Shown: positions 15,523 to 24,185, numbered from the stretch's first letter. The stretch: 33,575 nt of DNA from Tannerella sp. (GCA_031277335.1 JAITMM010000048.1:1-33575), one strand, 5' to 3'. Notes: generated from the letters alone by a model not told the origin. Numbers and translations: made by a program.

Positions 15523-16437
15523 ATGCAGGAATCGGTATCTTATTATCATAGACCAGTCTTATTTGAAGAAAGTCTGAACGGACTTAATATTCAGCCAGAC
15601 GGAGTCTATGTCGACGTGACATTCGGCGGAGGAAGTCATTCGCGCGGCATTCTGCAATGCCTTGGGAATGAAGGTAGACTATATGCATTCGACCAGGATG
15701 CAGATGCAGAAGCCAACATTCCGGCCGACTCACGTTTCACTTTTGTGCGCAGCAACTTCAGGTATCTGTCTAATTTTATGCGTTATCATGGAGTGAAAGC
15801 CGTCGATGGTATTTTGGCCGACCTCGGAGTGTCGTCCCATCATTTTGACAATGCAGCTCGCGGCTTTTCGTTTCGTTTCAACGGCGAACTCGACATGCGT
15901 ATGAACAATCGTAACGGCAAGACAGCCACAGACATACTGAATACTTATTCCGAAGCAGACTTGTCGGATATCTTCTTCACCTACGGCGAATTGCAATTTG
16001 CCCGACGATTGGCGTCTCATATCGTGGCTGCCCGCACCCAAAAGCCCATTCAAACAAGCGAAGGACTATTGGAAGTCGTTAAACCGTTTATACACAGGGA
16101 CAAAGAGAAGCAAACCATTGCACAGGTTTTTCAATCCTTACGCATAGAAACAAACTCTGAACTGGACTCCCTCAACGCCTTGCTTAGGCAAACTGTCAGC
16201 ATCCTTAAACCCGGTGGAAGATGTGTAGTCATCACGTATCACTCGCTGGAAGACAGGATGGTAAAAAACTTTTTCCGCTCAGGCAATCAAACCGGTGAGA
16301 ATGTGGAAGACTTATTCGGCAACAGGATAACTCCTTTTAAACCTGTAAACAATAAGGTAATAACTCCATCAACAACTGAAATAGCATCAAATCCCCGCGC
16401 TCGCAGCGCAAAATTACGAATCGCCGAAAAAAAATAA
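15523..16437 (+). CDS. rsmH: 16S rRNA (cytosine(1402)-N4)-methyltransferase
   Basis: Methylates N4 of C1402 in the decoding region of 16S rRNA, using S-adenosylmethionine. The SAM-binding motif VDVTFGGGSHSRGI is near residues 30-43 and the family signature YHSLEDRMVKNFF near 240. At 304 residues it is full length. A TTG at 15517 is in frame two codons earlier, but ATG 15523 is preferred and gives MQESVSYYHRPVL, a typical family start. It is the first gene of the cell-division/cell-wall cluster here; mraZ, which normally precedes it, is not between it and the thioredoxin gene. The FtsL-like gene follows 2 bases after the stop. Confidence 0.95.
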   Translation: MQESVSYYHRPVLFEESLNGLNIQPDGVYVDVTFGGGSHSRGILQCLGNEGRLYAFDQDADAEANIPADSRFTFVRSNFRYLSNFMRYHGVKAVDGILADLGVSSHHFDNAARGFSFRFNGELDMRMNNRNGKTATDILNTYSEADLSDIFFTYGELQFARRLASHIVAARTQKPIQTSEGLLEVVKPFIHRDKEKQTIAQVFQSLRIETNSELDSLNALLRQTVSILKPGGRCVVITYHSLEDRMVKNFFRSGNQTGENVEDLFGNRITPFKPVNNKVITPSTTEIASNPRARSAKLRIAEKK

Positions 16438-16439
16438 AT

Positions 16440-16781
16440 ATGGATCAAGACAAACAATCAACCCCCAAGAAGGCAAATTTTTTCGTATCCCTCGTCAGCG
16501 GTGGGATTTTAAAAGAAGATTTTGTGGTAAAGAATACGCAAATGATTATTGTCATTTTCATTCTACTTGTATTTTACATTGGCAATCGATATACATGCTT
16601 GTCGAAACTTCGTGAGATTGACCGTTTACAAAAAGAATTGCAAGACGTTAAAAATGAAGCCATTCACTTTTCAGGACAATTGACAGGCCATAACAGAATG
16701 TCGCAGATTGAGCAACTTGTCGAATCGCAAGGCTTGGGATTGGAGAGTGCGCAGTCACCTCCGTACATTTTACATAAATAA
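16440..16781 (+). CDS. ftsL: FtsL-like cell division protein, 113 aa
   Basis: A small bitopic membrane protein: a cytoplasmic N-terminus (1-32), one membrane segment (about 33-51, NTQMIIVIFILLVFYIGNR), then a periplasmic part with heptad-like pattern (LREIDRLQKELQDVKNEAI) expected to form a coiled coil with FtsB-type partners. Sequence identity in this family is low, so the call rests on size, topology and position between rsmH and ftsI, which is the standard ftsL position. In Bacteroidetes the family is described as FtsL-like putative membrane protein. Confidence 0.85.
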   Translation: MDQDKQSTPKKANFFVSLVSGGILKEDFVVKNTQMIIVIFILLVFYIGNRYTCLSKLREIDRLQKELQDVKNEAIHFSGQLTGHNRMSQIEQLVESQGLGLESAQSPPYILHK

Positions 16782-16803
16782 CTGAGTAACTGAATAACTG
16801 AAT
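16780..16803 (+). repeat. 8-bp tandem repeat, three units
   Basis: AACTGAGT (16780-16787), AACTGAAT (16788-16795) and AACTGAAT (16796-16803). The first unit overlaps the TAA stop of the FtsL-like gene, and the last ends 9 bases before the ftsI ATG. Confidence 0.8.
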
Positions 16804-16812
16804 AAAAAAAAT

Positions 16813-18957
16813 ATGGCATCAAAAGACAAAACAAACAATTCAAGAATAGCGCTCATACGTTATTTTCTTGTGATTGTGCTAATCCTTCCTTTCATCGTAG
16901 GAATCAGTGGTTTCACATTCAAAATCGCTTTTGGAGAAAAGGAAAAATGGACAAAAGAAGCCGAACGGTATAAATTGCCTAATCGCCTGATTAATCCGAC
17001 ACGAGGCGATATTTATTCGGCCGATGGCAAAATAATGGCAACAACAATGCCTCGTTACTATTTGTATATTGATTTTCAGGCTGACGGCTTTTCGAGAGAC
17101 ACATTCCTTCATTCTAAGCGTAATGGAATAGACTCATTATCAATCTATTTATCAAGACATCTGAAAAATCGCACTGCCGACGGATATAAAAAACATTTGA
17201 TTCGCGGGCTGAACTCAAAAAGTCGCCATTATCCTGTATATGAGGCATGGGTATCGTATGATGATTTAAGGAAAATACAACAGTTTCCATTCTTCCGTCA
17301 AGGTCGAAACAGAAGCGGACTCTATGAGAATGAGATTGTTCTGAGGCAGAAGCTGTTTGGCAGATTATCTTCGCGAATGATTGGAGATATCGAACCTGAC
17401 ATAAAGGATGGTCTCTCCAAAGGCAAAAACGGCCTGGAGATGTATCACGACTCATTATTGCGCGGACGAGCAGGGGTGAATGCCATGTGGCGGGTAGGCG
17501 GCAAATGGACTAACGTAGCCGAGGTAGAGCCTGTAGACGGATATGATGTAGTCACGACGATTGATATTCCTATCCAGGACTTTACGGAGAAAGCGCTGAT
17601 AGACAAGCTCAGAGAAGTAGATGGCGAACTTGGAATAGCTATCGTGATGGAAGTCAAGACCGGAGAAATCAAAGCTATGTCTAATTTGGTGAGGACGAGA
17701 GCCGGTGAATACGTAGAAAATTTCAATCATGCCGTTGCCGACGAAATAGAACCCGGCTCGACGTTTAAAATCGCCTCAATGATGGTCGCTCTCGAAGATA
17801 ATATATGCTCGCCTGATGACACAGTTGATGTGGGGCATGGATTTTATAAATACGGAAATCGCACAATAACTGACCATAATGCCGGTAAAGATGGGTATGG
17901 TAAAATTTCGGTTGCACAAACAATCTGGTATTCGTCAAATGTAGGCGTTGCAAAAACAATCCTGAAAGGATACGAGCAAAATCCGGGCAAATTCGTTGAA
18001 GGACTGAACAAGATTGGTATCAATGACGACTTGAAACTTGAGATACCCGGCGCAGGACGTGCAAAGATTAAAAACACGAAAGATCGGACTTGGTCAAGGA
18101 TGTCGTTACCGTGGATGTCATTTGGCTATGAAGTACAAGTTCCTCCTATTCAGACACTTGCTTTCTACAATGCCATAGCAAACGATGGTAAAATGATACG
18201 TCCTGTCTTCACGAAAGAAATCCGTAAAGACGGAAAAACAATCAAACGCTTCTCCACCGAGACAATACGTTCTTCGATATGCTCGCGTAAAACGCTGGAT
18301 ATCATACGTGATATGATGTTGCATGTCGTTGAAGACGGGACAGGCAAGCCTTTCAGTTCCAAGACTGTCACATTTGCAGGTAAAACTGGTACTGCACAGA
18401 TTGCTTCCGGAGGTAAATATTCCTATTCCCACAACCTGTCTTTCTGCGGGTTCTTCCCTGCCGACAAGCCTCAATACACATGTTTTGTCCTAATCCGGCG
18501 TCCACGAATAGGATATCCGTCGGGAGCTATGCCGGGAAGTGTATTCAAGAATATTGCAGAAAAAATATATTCATCTCAAAATCAATTAGATATACGTTCA
18601 GTAAAGATAGACTCGACTGAAGTTAAAATACCGTCTGTAAAAAATGGAAACGTCTTGGCACTGAGAAATGTGCTTAATGAACTGGATATCAAGAATAATG
18701 TCCGCCAAGTAGAATCTCAATACGCACGCGTCGAATATCAGCCTGATAATGATGAACAAATATCATTCAAGGAAATTCAGATTATCTCCGGCCTCGTCCC
18801 CAACGTAGTAGGGATGGGAGCTAAAGATGCCGTGTTCGCAATGGAGCAGGCCGGGTTGCGCGTCAACTTTGTCGGCAGAGGCAAGGTCGTGTCACAATCC
18901 ATTGCGCCCGGGTTGCGCGTCAACAAAGGACAGACGGTGGGGATTGAGCTTCGGTGA
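16813..18957 (+). CDS. ftsI: Division-specific penicillin-binding protein (transpeptidase) with C-terminal PASTA domain
   Basis: A class B penicillin-binding protein that cross-links septal peptidoglycan. After a membrane anchor (about 14-36) comes a dimerisation/pedestal domain (about 55-220) and the transpeptidase domain (about 250-590). All three active-site motifs are intact: S316-xx-K319 (GSTFK), S374-S375-N376 and K524-TGT. The last ~65 residues (VPNVVGMGAKDAVFAMEQAG, ending in IELR) form a PASTA domain, a normal feature of FtsI in this phylum and absent from E. coli FtsI. At 714 residues it is full length. It follows the FtsL-like gene by 31 bases and is separated from murE by 113 bases without a recognisable promoter or gene. 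Confidence 0.95.
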   Translation: MASKDKTNNSRIALIRYFLVIVLILPFIVGISGFTFKIAFGEKEKWTKEAERYKLPNRLINPTRGDIYSADGKIMATTMPRYYLYIDFQADGFSRDTFLHSKRNGIDSLSIYLSRHLKNRTADGYKKHLIRGLNSKSRHYPVYEAWVSYDDLRKIQQFPFFRQGRNRSGLYENEIVLRQKLFGRLSSRMIGDIEPDIKDGLSKGKNGLEMYHDSLLRGRAGVNAMWRVGGKWTNVAEVEPVDGYDVVTTIDIPIQDFTEKALIDKLREVDGELGIAIVMEVKTGEIKAMSNLVRTRAGEYVENFNHAVADEIEPGSTFKIASMMVALEDNICSPDDTVDVGHGFYKYGNRTITDHNAGKDGYGKISVAQTIWYSSNVGVAKTILKGYEQNPGKFVEGLNKIGINDDLKLEIPGAGRAKIKNTKDRTWSRMSLPWMSFGYEVQVPPIQTLAFYNAIANDGKMIRPVFTKEIRKDGKTIKRFSTETIRSSICSRKTLDIIRDMMLHVVEDGTGKPFSSKTVTFAGKTGTAQIASGGKYSYSHNLSFCGFFPADKPQYTCFVLIRRPRIGYPSGAMPGSVFKNIAEKIYSSQNQLDIRSVKIDSTEVKIPSVKNGNVLALRNVLNELDIKNNVRQVESQYARVEYQPDNDEQISFKEIQIISGLVPNVVGMGAKDAVFAMEQAGLRVNFVGRGKVVSQSIAPGLRVNKGQTVGIELR

Positions 18958-19070
18958 TGATGGTGATGTAGTTATTAGTTCTCAGTTGTCTGTTGTCTGA
19001 AATTTTAATTGAAAATTGTGATTGTTTTTTTTATGTAAAAGTGGGTTTTTAGCGAAAAAATAGAGGCGAA

Positions 19071-20534
19071 ATGAATTTGAATCAGCTGATTAAATCAAAT
19101 AGTGTAAATGAAATTGCAGGAGACGGTCAAATCACGATTTCCGGCATAGAATCCGATTCCCGGAAAGTGATTCCCGGCATGCTGTTTGTAGCCGTCAAAG
19201 GCACGACAGTGGATGGACACGACTATATCGGCAAGGCGATAGAAAACGGGGCGACAGGTGTTGTATGTGAATATATACCTGACAATGTGGCATCTGCAAG
19301 CGTAGTTTTTGTACTTGTACCTGATTCGGCCGATGCGTTAGGCCGGATGCTCGATACGTGGTATCACCATCCTACCTCGCGGCTTACCCTCGTCGGCGTG
19401 ACGGGCACCAACGGGAAGACGACGGTCGCCACAACGCTTTATAATCTCTTTCGCCGCTTAGGACATAAAACAGGCTTGCTGTCAACAGTTTGCAACTATA
19501 TCAACGACGAACGCCTTCCGGCTTCCCATACGACGCCGGACCCTGTTTCACTCCATCGGTTACTTGCTCAAATGGCAGACGCAGGCTGTGAATACGCCTT
19601 TATGGAAGTCAGCTCTCACGCCATTGATCAACAGCGCATTAGCGGACTTAATTTTCGGGGAGGCATCTTTACCAATCTCTCGCGCGACCATCTTGATTAC
19701 CACAAGACAGTCGATAACTATTTGAAAGCGAAGAAGAAATTCTTCGACGACCTGCCTGATACGGCTTTTGCGCTGACCAACATTGACGACAAAACCGGCA
19801 GCGTCATGCTGCAAAATACGGCAGCCCGCAAACTGACCTATTCGCTGCAAACGATGGCCGACTTCAAGGCGAAAATCATCGAATCGCATTTTGAAGGTAC
19901 GGAGCTGACAGTCAATGGACGGGACGTCTTTGTCCGTTTTGTCGGCAAATTCAATGCCTACAACATGCTGGCTATCTATGGCGCTGCCATGGCACTGGGA
20001 CAGAACCCTGAGGAAACGCTGATTGCCCTCAGCGACCTGCAGCCGGTAGCCGGCCGATTCGAAACGGTACGCTCGCCTTTGGGCAGCACCGCCATCGTGG
20101 ACTACGCCCATACGCCTGATGCACTGACGAATGTATTGAACGCCATTCGCGAAGTATTAAACGGGAACGGCCGCATCATCACGGTCGTCGGCGCCGGAGG
20201 CAATCGCGACAAAGGCAAACGGCCGCTGATGGCACGCGAAGCATCCCGCCTGAGCGACACCGTCATCCTGACGTCCGACAACCCCCGCTTTGAAGAGCCG
20301 GATGATATCATCAACGATATGTTAGCCGGCCTCGATGACAAAGCGCAGGCATCAACGCTCTGTATCACAGACCGTAAGCAAGCCATTCGCACCGCCGCCC
20401 AACTTGCGCAAAAAGGCGACGTCATCCTGATCGCCGGCAAAGGCCACGAAGATTATCAGGAAGTGAAAAGCGTAAAAACCCACTTCGACGACAAGGAAAT
20501 CATCATGGATTCTTTTAAGCATCAAACCGTATAA
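19071..20534 (+). CDS. murE: UDP-MurNAc-L-Ala-D-Glu:meso-diaminopimelate ligase
   Basis: Adds the third residue of the peptidoglycan stem peptide in the cytoplasm. The ATP-binding loop TGTNGKT is at 111-117, and D403-N404-P405-R406 is the motif that marks meso-diaminopimelate-specific enzymes. The start at 19071 is preceded by AGAGGCGAA, a good ribosome-binding site. Length 487 is normal. The 3' end is odd: the last 29 codons (20448-20534) are repeated in diverged form at 21239-21322, just before mraY. The tail now attached to the gene ([13 protein letters not shown]) looks less like what I recall of usual MurE ends than the orphan copy (CEIVRDIFKTQQ). The gene appears intact despite this. 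Confidence 0.95.
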   Translation: MNLNQLIKSNSVNEIAGDGQITISGIESDSRKVIPGMLFVAVKGTTVDGHDYIGKAIENGATGVVCEYIPDNVASASVVFVLVPDSADALGRMLDTWYHHPTSRLTLVGVTGTNGKTTVATTLYNLFRRLGHKTGLLSTVCNYINDERLPASHTTPDPVSLHRLLAQMADAGCEYAFMEVSSHAIDQQRISGLNFRGGIFTNLSRDHLDYHKTVDNYLKAKKKFFDDLPDTAFALTNIDDKTGSVMLQNTAARKLTYSLQTMADFKAKIIESHFEGTELTVNGRDVFVRFVGKFNAYNMLAIYGAAMALGQNPEETLIALSDLQPVAGRFETVRSPLGSTAIVDYAHTPDALTNVLNAIREVLNGNGRIITVVGAGGNRDKGKRPLMAREASRLSDTVILTSDNPRFEEPDDIINDMLAGLDDKAQASTLCITDRKQAIRTAAQLAQKGDVILIAGKGHEDYQEVKSVKTHFDDKEIIMDSFKHQTV

Positions 20535-20600
20535 ATTAAGATGTTTATACGGAAAATTGTTTTTTTCTATTCGAAATACAGAAAATTCGTTTTTTTTATA

Positions 20601-20608
20601 TACTTTTG
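20601..20608 (+). promoter_or_regulatory. Candidate -7 element of the toxin-antitoxin operon
   Basis: TACTTTTG fits TAnnTTTG and sits 26 bases before the antitoxin ATG at 20635, within a very AT-rich stretch with several T-runs. The expected TTTG box about 20 bases further upstream is not evident. Confidence 0.45.
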
Positions 20609-20634
20609 CATAAGTTTTTTTAAGAATCAAAACA

Positions 20635-20883
20635 ATGGATGTACAACATATTCAGTTGAATATACCGCTTTCGTTTCGACAGGTGATTGATATTGTGATG
20701 CAATTGTCGCCTTCCGAGAAGCAACAACTTGGTGAAGTCTTATGGGCTGAACAAAATGATGATGATGTTTTTATAGCGGAAGAACACAAACAGATAGTGA
20801 GAGACAGAATCAAAAAACTTGAAAACAGTCCCTACAGTTATCTCTCGTGGAATGATATTGAAAGGAAAATGGCTTCTCGCTAA
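20635..20883 (+). CDS. Antitoxin of a type II toxin-antitoxin module, 82 aa
   Basis: A small acidic protein. The N-terminal half (QLNIPLSFRQVIDIVMQLSPSEKQQLGEVLW) resembles antitoxins of the addiction-module-protein type that neighbour RelE/ParE toxins, and the C-terminal half (IKKLENSPYSYLSWNDIERK) would be the flexible toxin-binding part. Its TAA overlaps the toxin ATG by one base (20883), the classic tight coupling of such pairs. Expected role: neutralises the toxin and represses the shared promoter. It sits inside the dcw cluster, in the same direction as murE and mraY, where no such gene is normally found. Family name not certain. Confidence 0.75.
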   Translation: MDVQHIQLNIPLSFRQVIDIVMQLSPSEKQQLGEVLWAEQNDDDVFIAEEHKQIVRDRIKKLENSPYSYLSWNDIERKMASR

Positions 20884-21191
20884 TGAAATTCACAATTGAA
20901 TATAATCCTGAATTCTTTGACGATCTTGTTCAAGCTGTTGACTGGTACAATAACAAACTTATTGGATTAGGAGATAGATTCCTCGACAAAGTCAAAAAAC
21001 AAACGGCGAAACTATCTACATCTGCTTTACTTTTTTCCGTAAAATATGAGAATATACGTTGTATGAGAATAGAAAAATTTCCTTATTTGGTACATTATCA
21101 AGTAGACGAACAAACTTTAACTGTTAAAGTGGAAGCGCTGTTCCATACAAGTCGAAACCCGGGCGTTTGGCATAAACGCGCTTTAGATTGA
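20883..21191 (+). CDS. RelE/ParE superfamily toxin, 102 aa
   Basis: A typical RelE/ParE-fold protein: the N-terminal YNPEFFDDLVQAVDWYNNK segment forms the first strand and helices, followed by the core strands YENIRCMRIEKFPYLVHYQV and the C-terminal ALFHTSRNPGVWHKR. RelE-type members are ribosome-dependent mRNA endonucleases and ParE-type members poison gyrase; the sequence alone does not separate these for me. The R/H residues near the C-terminus (HTSRNPGVWHKR) are common in both. It overlaps the antitoxin stop by one base. The reading frame is intact, so the module is probably active. Base composition here is more AT-rich than murE on the left. Confidence 0.85.
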   Translation: MKFTIEYNPEFFDDLVQAVDWYNNKLIGLGDRFLDKVKKQTAKLSTSALLFSVKYENIRCMRIEKFPYLVHYQVDEQTLTVKVEALFHTSRNPGVWHKRALD

Positions 21192-21238
21192 ACTAACATA
21201 CTAAATCATTTATTGAACGGAATATTAGGTGCAAACGA

Positions 21239-21322
21239 GAAGATTATCAGGAAGTAAAAGGCGTCAAAACCCACTTCGACGACTGCGAAATTGTAAGAGA
21301 TATTTTTAAAACGCAACAATAA
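21239..21322 (+). pseudogene. Orphan duplicate of the murE 3' end
   Basis: These 84 bases align with the last 87 of murE (20448-20534). The first 45 bases differ at only 3 positions, while the remainder diverges but keeps the reading frame: 20 of the 27 encoded residues agree and each ends in TAA. There is no start codon in frame (a stop lies at 21194-21196). The TAA ends 5 bases before the mraY ATG, a natural operon spacing, so this is probably the original murE tail left behind after the toxin-antitoxin cassette was inserted. Confidence 0.9.
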
Positions 21323-21327
21323 AAACT

Positions 21328-22593
21328 ATGTTATACGACCTCTTTAACTATTTAGATCAGATTGATGTGCCCGGCGCCGGAATGTTCAAATACATTTCGT
21401 TCCGTTCCATTTCGGCGCTCGTCTTCTCATTGATAATCTCTACCTTGATAGGACGACGGATTATAGATAAGCTGAAGTCATTGCAAATAGGCGAATCCAT
21501 CCGCAACTTGGGCGTCGAAGGCCAATATTCAAAACAGGGAACACCTACCATGGGAGGGATTATCATTATCATTGCCATTTTAGTTCCGACGCTACTCTTC
21601 GCAAGATTGAATAATATATACCTGATAATCATGCTTATTACTACCGTATGGCTGGGGGCACTCGGTTTTGCAGACGACTACATCAAGGTGTTTAAAAAGG
21701 ACAAAAAAGGACTGCAAGGGCGGTTTAAAATCATCGCCCAGGTTGGACTTGGGATTATCGTTGGATTGATTCTTTTCCTAAGTCCTGCCGTCGTCATACG
21801 CGAAAATATGGAGATACGCAATCCGGAAAATAACGGGATTGAAAATATTCATTATCAGACGAATCATACTAAATCAGCCAAGACCACCATTCCTTTTGTC
21901 AAAAATAATAACCTGGATTATTCGCAACTGTTTAATTGGACCGGAGACTTCAAGACGCTGGCAACCTGCATATTCTTTATTGTTGTCGTAACATTTATAG
22001 TCACAGCCGTCTCAAACGGAGCCAACCTGACCGACGGATTGGATGGCCTGGCGGCAGGCAGTTCGACCATTATCGGAGCCGTGCTGGCCATTTTTGCCTA
22101 TACCTCGTCGCACTTACAGTTGGCTTCTTTCCTCAATATCATGTTTATACCCGGTGCCGAAGAGCTTGTAGTGTTTGCTGCAGCCTTTATTGGCGCTACA
22201 TTCGGATTTTTATGGTATAACGCCTATCCGGCTCAGGTTTTTATGGGCGATACCGGCAGTCTGATGCTGGGAGGCATTATCGCAGTATTTGCCATTATCA
22301 TTCGCAAAGAGCTGTTAATCCCTCTGTTATGTGGTATTTTTTTGGTTGAAAGCCTCTCGGTCATGCTGCAAGTGAGTTATTTTAAGTATACAAAGAAAAA
22401 ATATGGCGAAGGGAGGCGGGTTTTTAAGATGACGCCGCTCCATCACCATTTTCAGAAACAGGGCAATGTCGGGATTCAGGCATTGATACAGAAGCCGTTA
22501 AATGCCGTGCCCGAATCGAAAATCGTGATCCGGTTCTGGCTTATCGGGATAATTTTGGCTGCACTAACGCTGATTACGCTGAAGGTTAGGTGA
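21328..22593 (+). CDS. mraY: Phospho-MurNAc-pentapeptide transferase
   Basis: An integral membrane enzyme that transfers phospho-MurNAc-pentapeptide to undecaprenyl phosphate, making lipid I. About ten hydrophobic segments. The catalytic motifs are DDYIK (with the aspartate pair), NLTDGLDGLA, FMGDTGSL and the C-terminal PLHHHF. At 421 residues it is longer than the ~360 of E. coli; the extra length lies in a polar loop around residues 155-205 (NPENNGIENIHYQ...), as usual in Bacteroidetes. It begins 5 bases after the orphan murE tail and 136 bases after the toxin stop, so its transcription could come from the dcw operon, from the toxin-antitoxin promoter, or both. Confidence 0.96.
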   Translation: MLYDLFNYLDQIDVPGAGMFKYISFRSISALVFSLIISTLIGRRIIDKLKSLQIGESIRNLGVEGQYSKQGTPTMGGIIIIIAILVPTLLFARLNNIYLIIMLITTVWLGALGFADDYIKVFKKDKKGLQGRFKIIAQVGLGIIVGLILFLSPAVVIRENMEIRNPENNGIENIHYQTNHTKSAKTTIPFVKNNNLDYSQLFNWTGDFKTLATCIFFIVVVTFIVTAVSNGANLTDGLDGLAAGSSTIIGAVLAIFAYTSSHLQLASFLNIMFIPGAEELVVFAAAFIGATFGFLWYNAYPAQVFMGDTGSLMLGGIIAVFAIIIRKELLIPLLCGIFLVESLSVMLQVSYFKYTKKKYGEGRRVFKMTPLHHHFQKQGNVGIQALIQKPLNAVPESKIVIRFWLIGIILAALTLITLKVR

Positions 22594-22640
22594 TGGAAGT
22601 CGGTAGTCTTTTGTCGATAGCTTTTTATAAAAAAATCTGA

Positions 22641-23984
22641 ATGAAGCGGATGGTCATTTTGGGAGCAGGCGAAAGCGGGACAGGAGCGGCTGTTCTTGCT
22701 CAAAAACAGGGCTTTGACGTGTTCGTATCTGATCTGTCCTCTATCCGACCGGAACATAAATTGCTGTTGGAAAAATACAATATCCCGTTTGAAGAGAATC
22801 AGCATACTGGCGATAAAATCCTCAATGCCGATGAAATCATTAAAAGCCCCGGCATACCCGATAAAGCGCCTGTCATACAACAGATTATTGCACATCAAAT
22901 CCACATCATTTCCGAAATTGAATTTGCCGGTCGCTACACCGGTGCCAAGATGATCTGCATCACGGGGAGCAACGGTAAAACTACTACTACCATGCTGACT
23001 TACCATATCTTACAGCAGGCAGGGCTTGACGTGGGATTGGCCGGTAATGTCGGGAATAGCCTGGCTTTTCAGGTTGCCGAAACGCCGCATGAATATTATG
23101 TCGTCGAACTGAGCAGTTTCCAGCTTGACAATATGTACGATTTCAAGGCAGACATAGCCATCCTGCTGAATATCACCCCCGACCATTTGGATCGCTATCA
23201 TTACGAATTTCAAAACTACATCGACGCCAAATTCCGCATCCTGCAAAATCAAACTGAGGCAGATGCTTTTATCTTTTGGAACGACGACCCGGTTATCGCC
23301 CGTGAGCTGGCAAAACGCTGTCCCAAAGCGGCTTTATATCCATTTTCAGATGTCAAAAACCCCGGAGTCAAAAGTTTTGCCGAAAAAGGAGAAATCCGGA
23401 TTGAAACCCTCAACGGGTCATTTTCCATGCCTCAAGCCGGGCTTGCGCTTAAAGGGATCCATAATTTATACAACTCATTATCAGCAGCTACAGCCGCAAA
23501 AATATTAGGTGTCTCCAACGAAACAATCCGCCAATCGTTGAGTGACTTCGCCGGTGTGGAACATCGCATGGAGCACGTCGCCCGGATCGCCGACGTAGAC
23601 TATATCAACGACTCGAAAGCCACCAATGTCGATTCGTGCCGCTATGCCCTGCAAAGTATTGAAACGCCCATAGTCCTGATCCTGGGCGGGACCGACAAGG
23701 GCAATGACTACACTGATATTGAGGATCTTGTGACGGGAAAAGTACACACCTTGATATTCCTTGGAGTTGATAATGAAAAACTACATACTTTCTTCGACCA
23801 TAAAATTTCCCGCATTGTTGACGCCCGTTCCATGGACGAAGCCGTCTCGTCAGCGCATCTCTTTGCCAATCAAGGCGATACGGTATTGCTCTCCCCCTGC
23901 TGCGCCAGCTTTGACTTATTTCAAAACTACGAAGACCGCGGCCATCAATTTAAAAACTGCGTTCACGGACTGTCAAACGACTGA
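22641..23984 (+). CDS. murD: UDP-MurNAc-L-alanine:D-glutamate ligase
   Basis: Adds D-glutamate to UDP-MurNAc-L-Ala in the cytoplasm. It has the N-terminal nucleotide-binding turn GAGESGTGAA, the ATP loop T108-GSNGKT, the central motif SSFQLDNMYDF, and the C-terminal domain with HRMEHVARI and NDSKATN. At 447 residues it is full length. It follows mraY by 47 bases. It is the last dcw gene here: in other Bacteroidales ftsW, murG, murC, ftsQ, ftsA and ftsZ come next, but in this window a repeat block and an ECF sigma gene follow instead. No terminator is visible after the stop. Confidence 0.96.
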   Translation: MKRMVILGAGESGTGAAVLAQKQGFDVFVSDLSSIRPEHKLLLEKYNIPFEENQHTGDKILNADEIIKSPGIPDKAPVIQQIIAHQIHIISEIEFAGRYTGAKMICITGSNGKTTTTMLTYHILQQAGLDVGLAGNVGNSLAFQVAETPHEYYVVELSSFQLDNMYDFKADIAILLNITPDHLDRYHYEFQNYIDAKFRILQNQTEADAFIFWNDDPVIARELAKRCPKAALYPFSDVKNPGVKSFAEKGEIRIETLNGSFSMPQAGLALKGIHNLYNSLSAATAAKILGVSNETIRQSLSDFAGVEHRMEHVARIADVDYINDSKATNVDSCRYALQSIETPIVLILGGTDKGNDYTDIEDLVTGKVHTLIFLGVDNEKLHTFFDHKISRIVDARSMDEAVSSAHLFANQGDTVLLSPCCASFDLFQNYEDRGHQFKNCVHGLSND

Positions 23985-24006
23985 TTCTCTTATCTAAACA
24001 TTTAGT

Positions 24007-24138
24007 TTCCGTAAAAATATGGGGCAAAGATAGCACAATTTCCGTAAAAATAGTAACCGAAATGGGAAATAAAACATGAAAAATATGGGGCAAAAATTTC
24101 ACCAGTTCCGTAAAAATACTAATCAAAAAAAAAATTAT
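24007..24138 (+). repeat. 33-bp-period direct repeat block upstream of the ECF sigma gene
   Basis: TTCCGTAAAAATA occurs at 24007-24019, 24040-24052 and 24106-24118, and a degenerate copy (AACATGAAAAATA) at 24073-24085, so four units follow each other every 33 bases. Units 1 and 3 also share TATGGGGCAAA, giving a 66-base higher-order repeat: 24011-24062 aligns with 24077-24128 without gaps at 42 of 52 bases. The block ends 17 bases before the sigma-type promoter at 24156. No reading frame is present. Confidence 0.85.
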
Positions 24139-24155
24139 AAAAAAAGTCGCTTCAT

Positions 24156-24185
24156 AATAATACTATTCACTTTCTTGCGTGTTAT
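24156..24185 (+). promoter_or_regulatory. ECF-type promoter of the sigma factor gene (copy 1)
   Basis: AATAATACT (24156-24164), 14 bases, GTGTTAT (24179-24185). The same two boxes with the same spacing precede fecR and susC. Copy 1 lies 33 bases before the sigma ATG and also shares the following ATAAGAAAA with copy 2. This implies that the sigma factor drives its own gene. Confidence 0.75.

Noticed and set aside
24025-24032. Minus-strand promoter (TATCTTTG on the reverse strand) reading back into murD
   Set aside because: No TTTG box at 19-21 bases and no gene on that strand; probably a by-product of the repeat sequence.
24007-24138. CRISPR array
   Set aside because: The repeats are only about 13 bp with 20-bp intervals, the intervals themselves resemble each other in alternation, and no cas gene is nearby.
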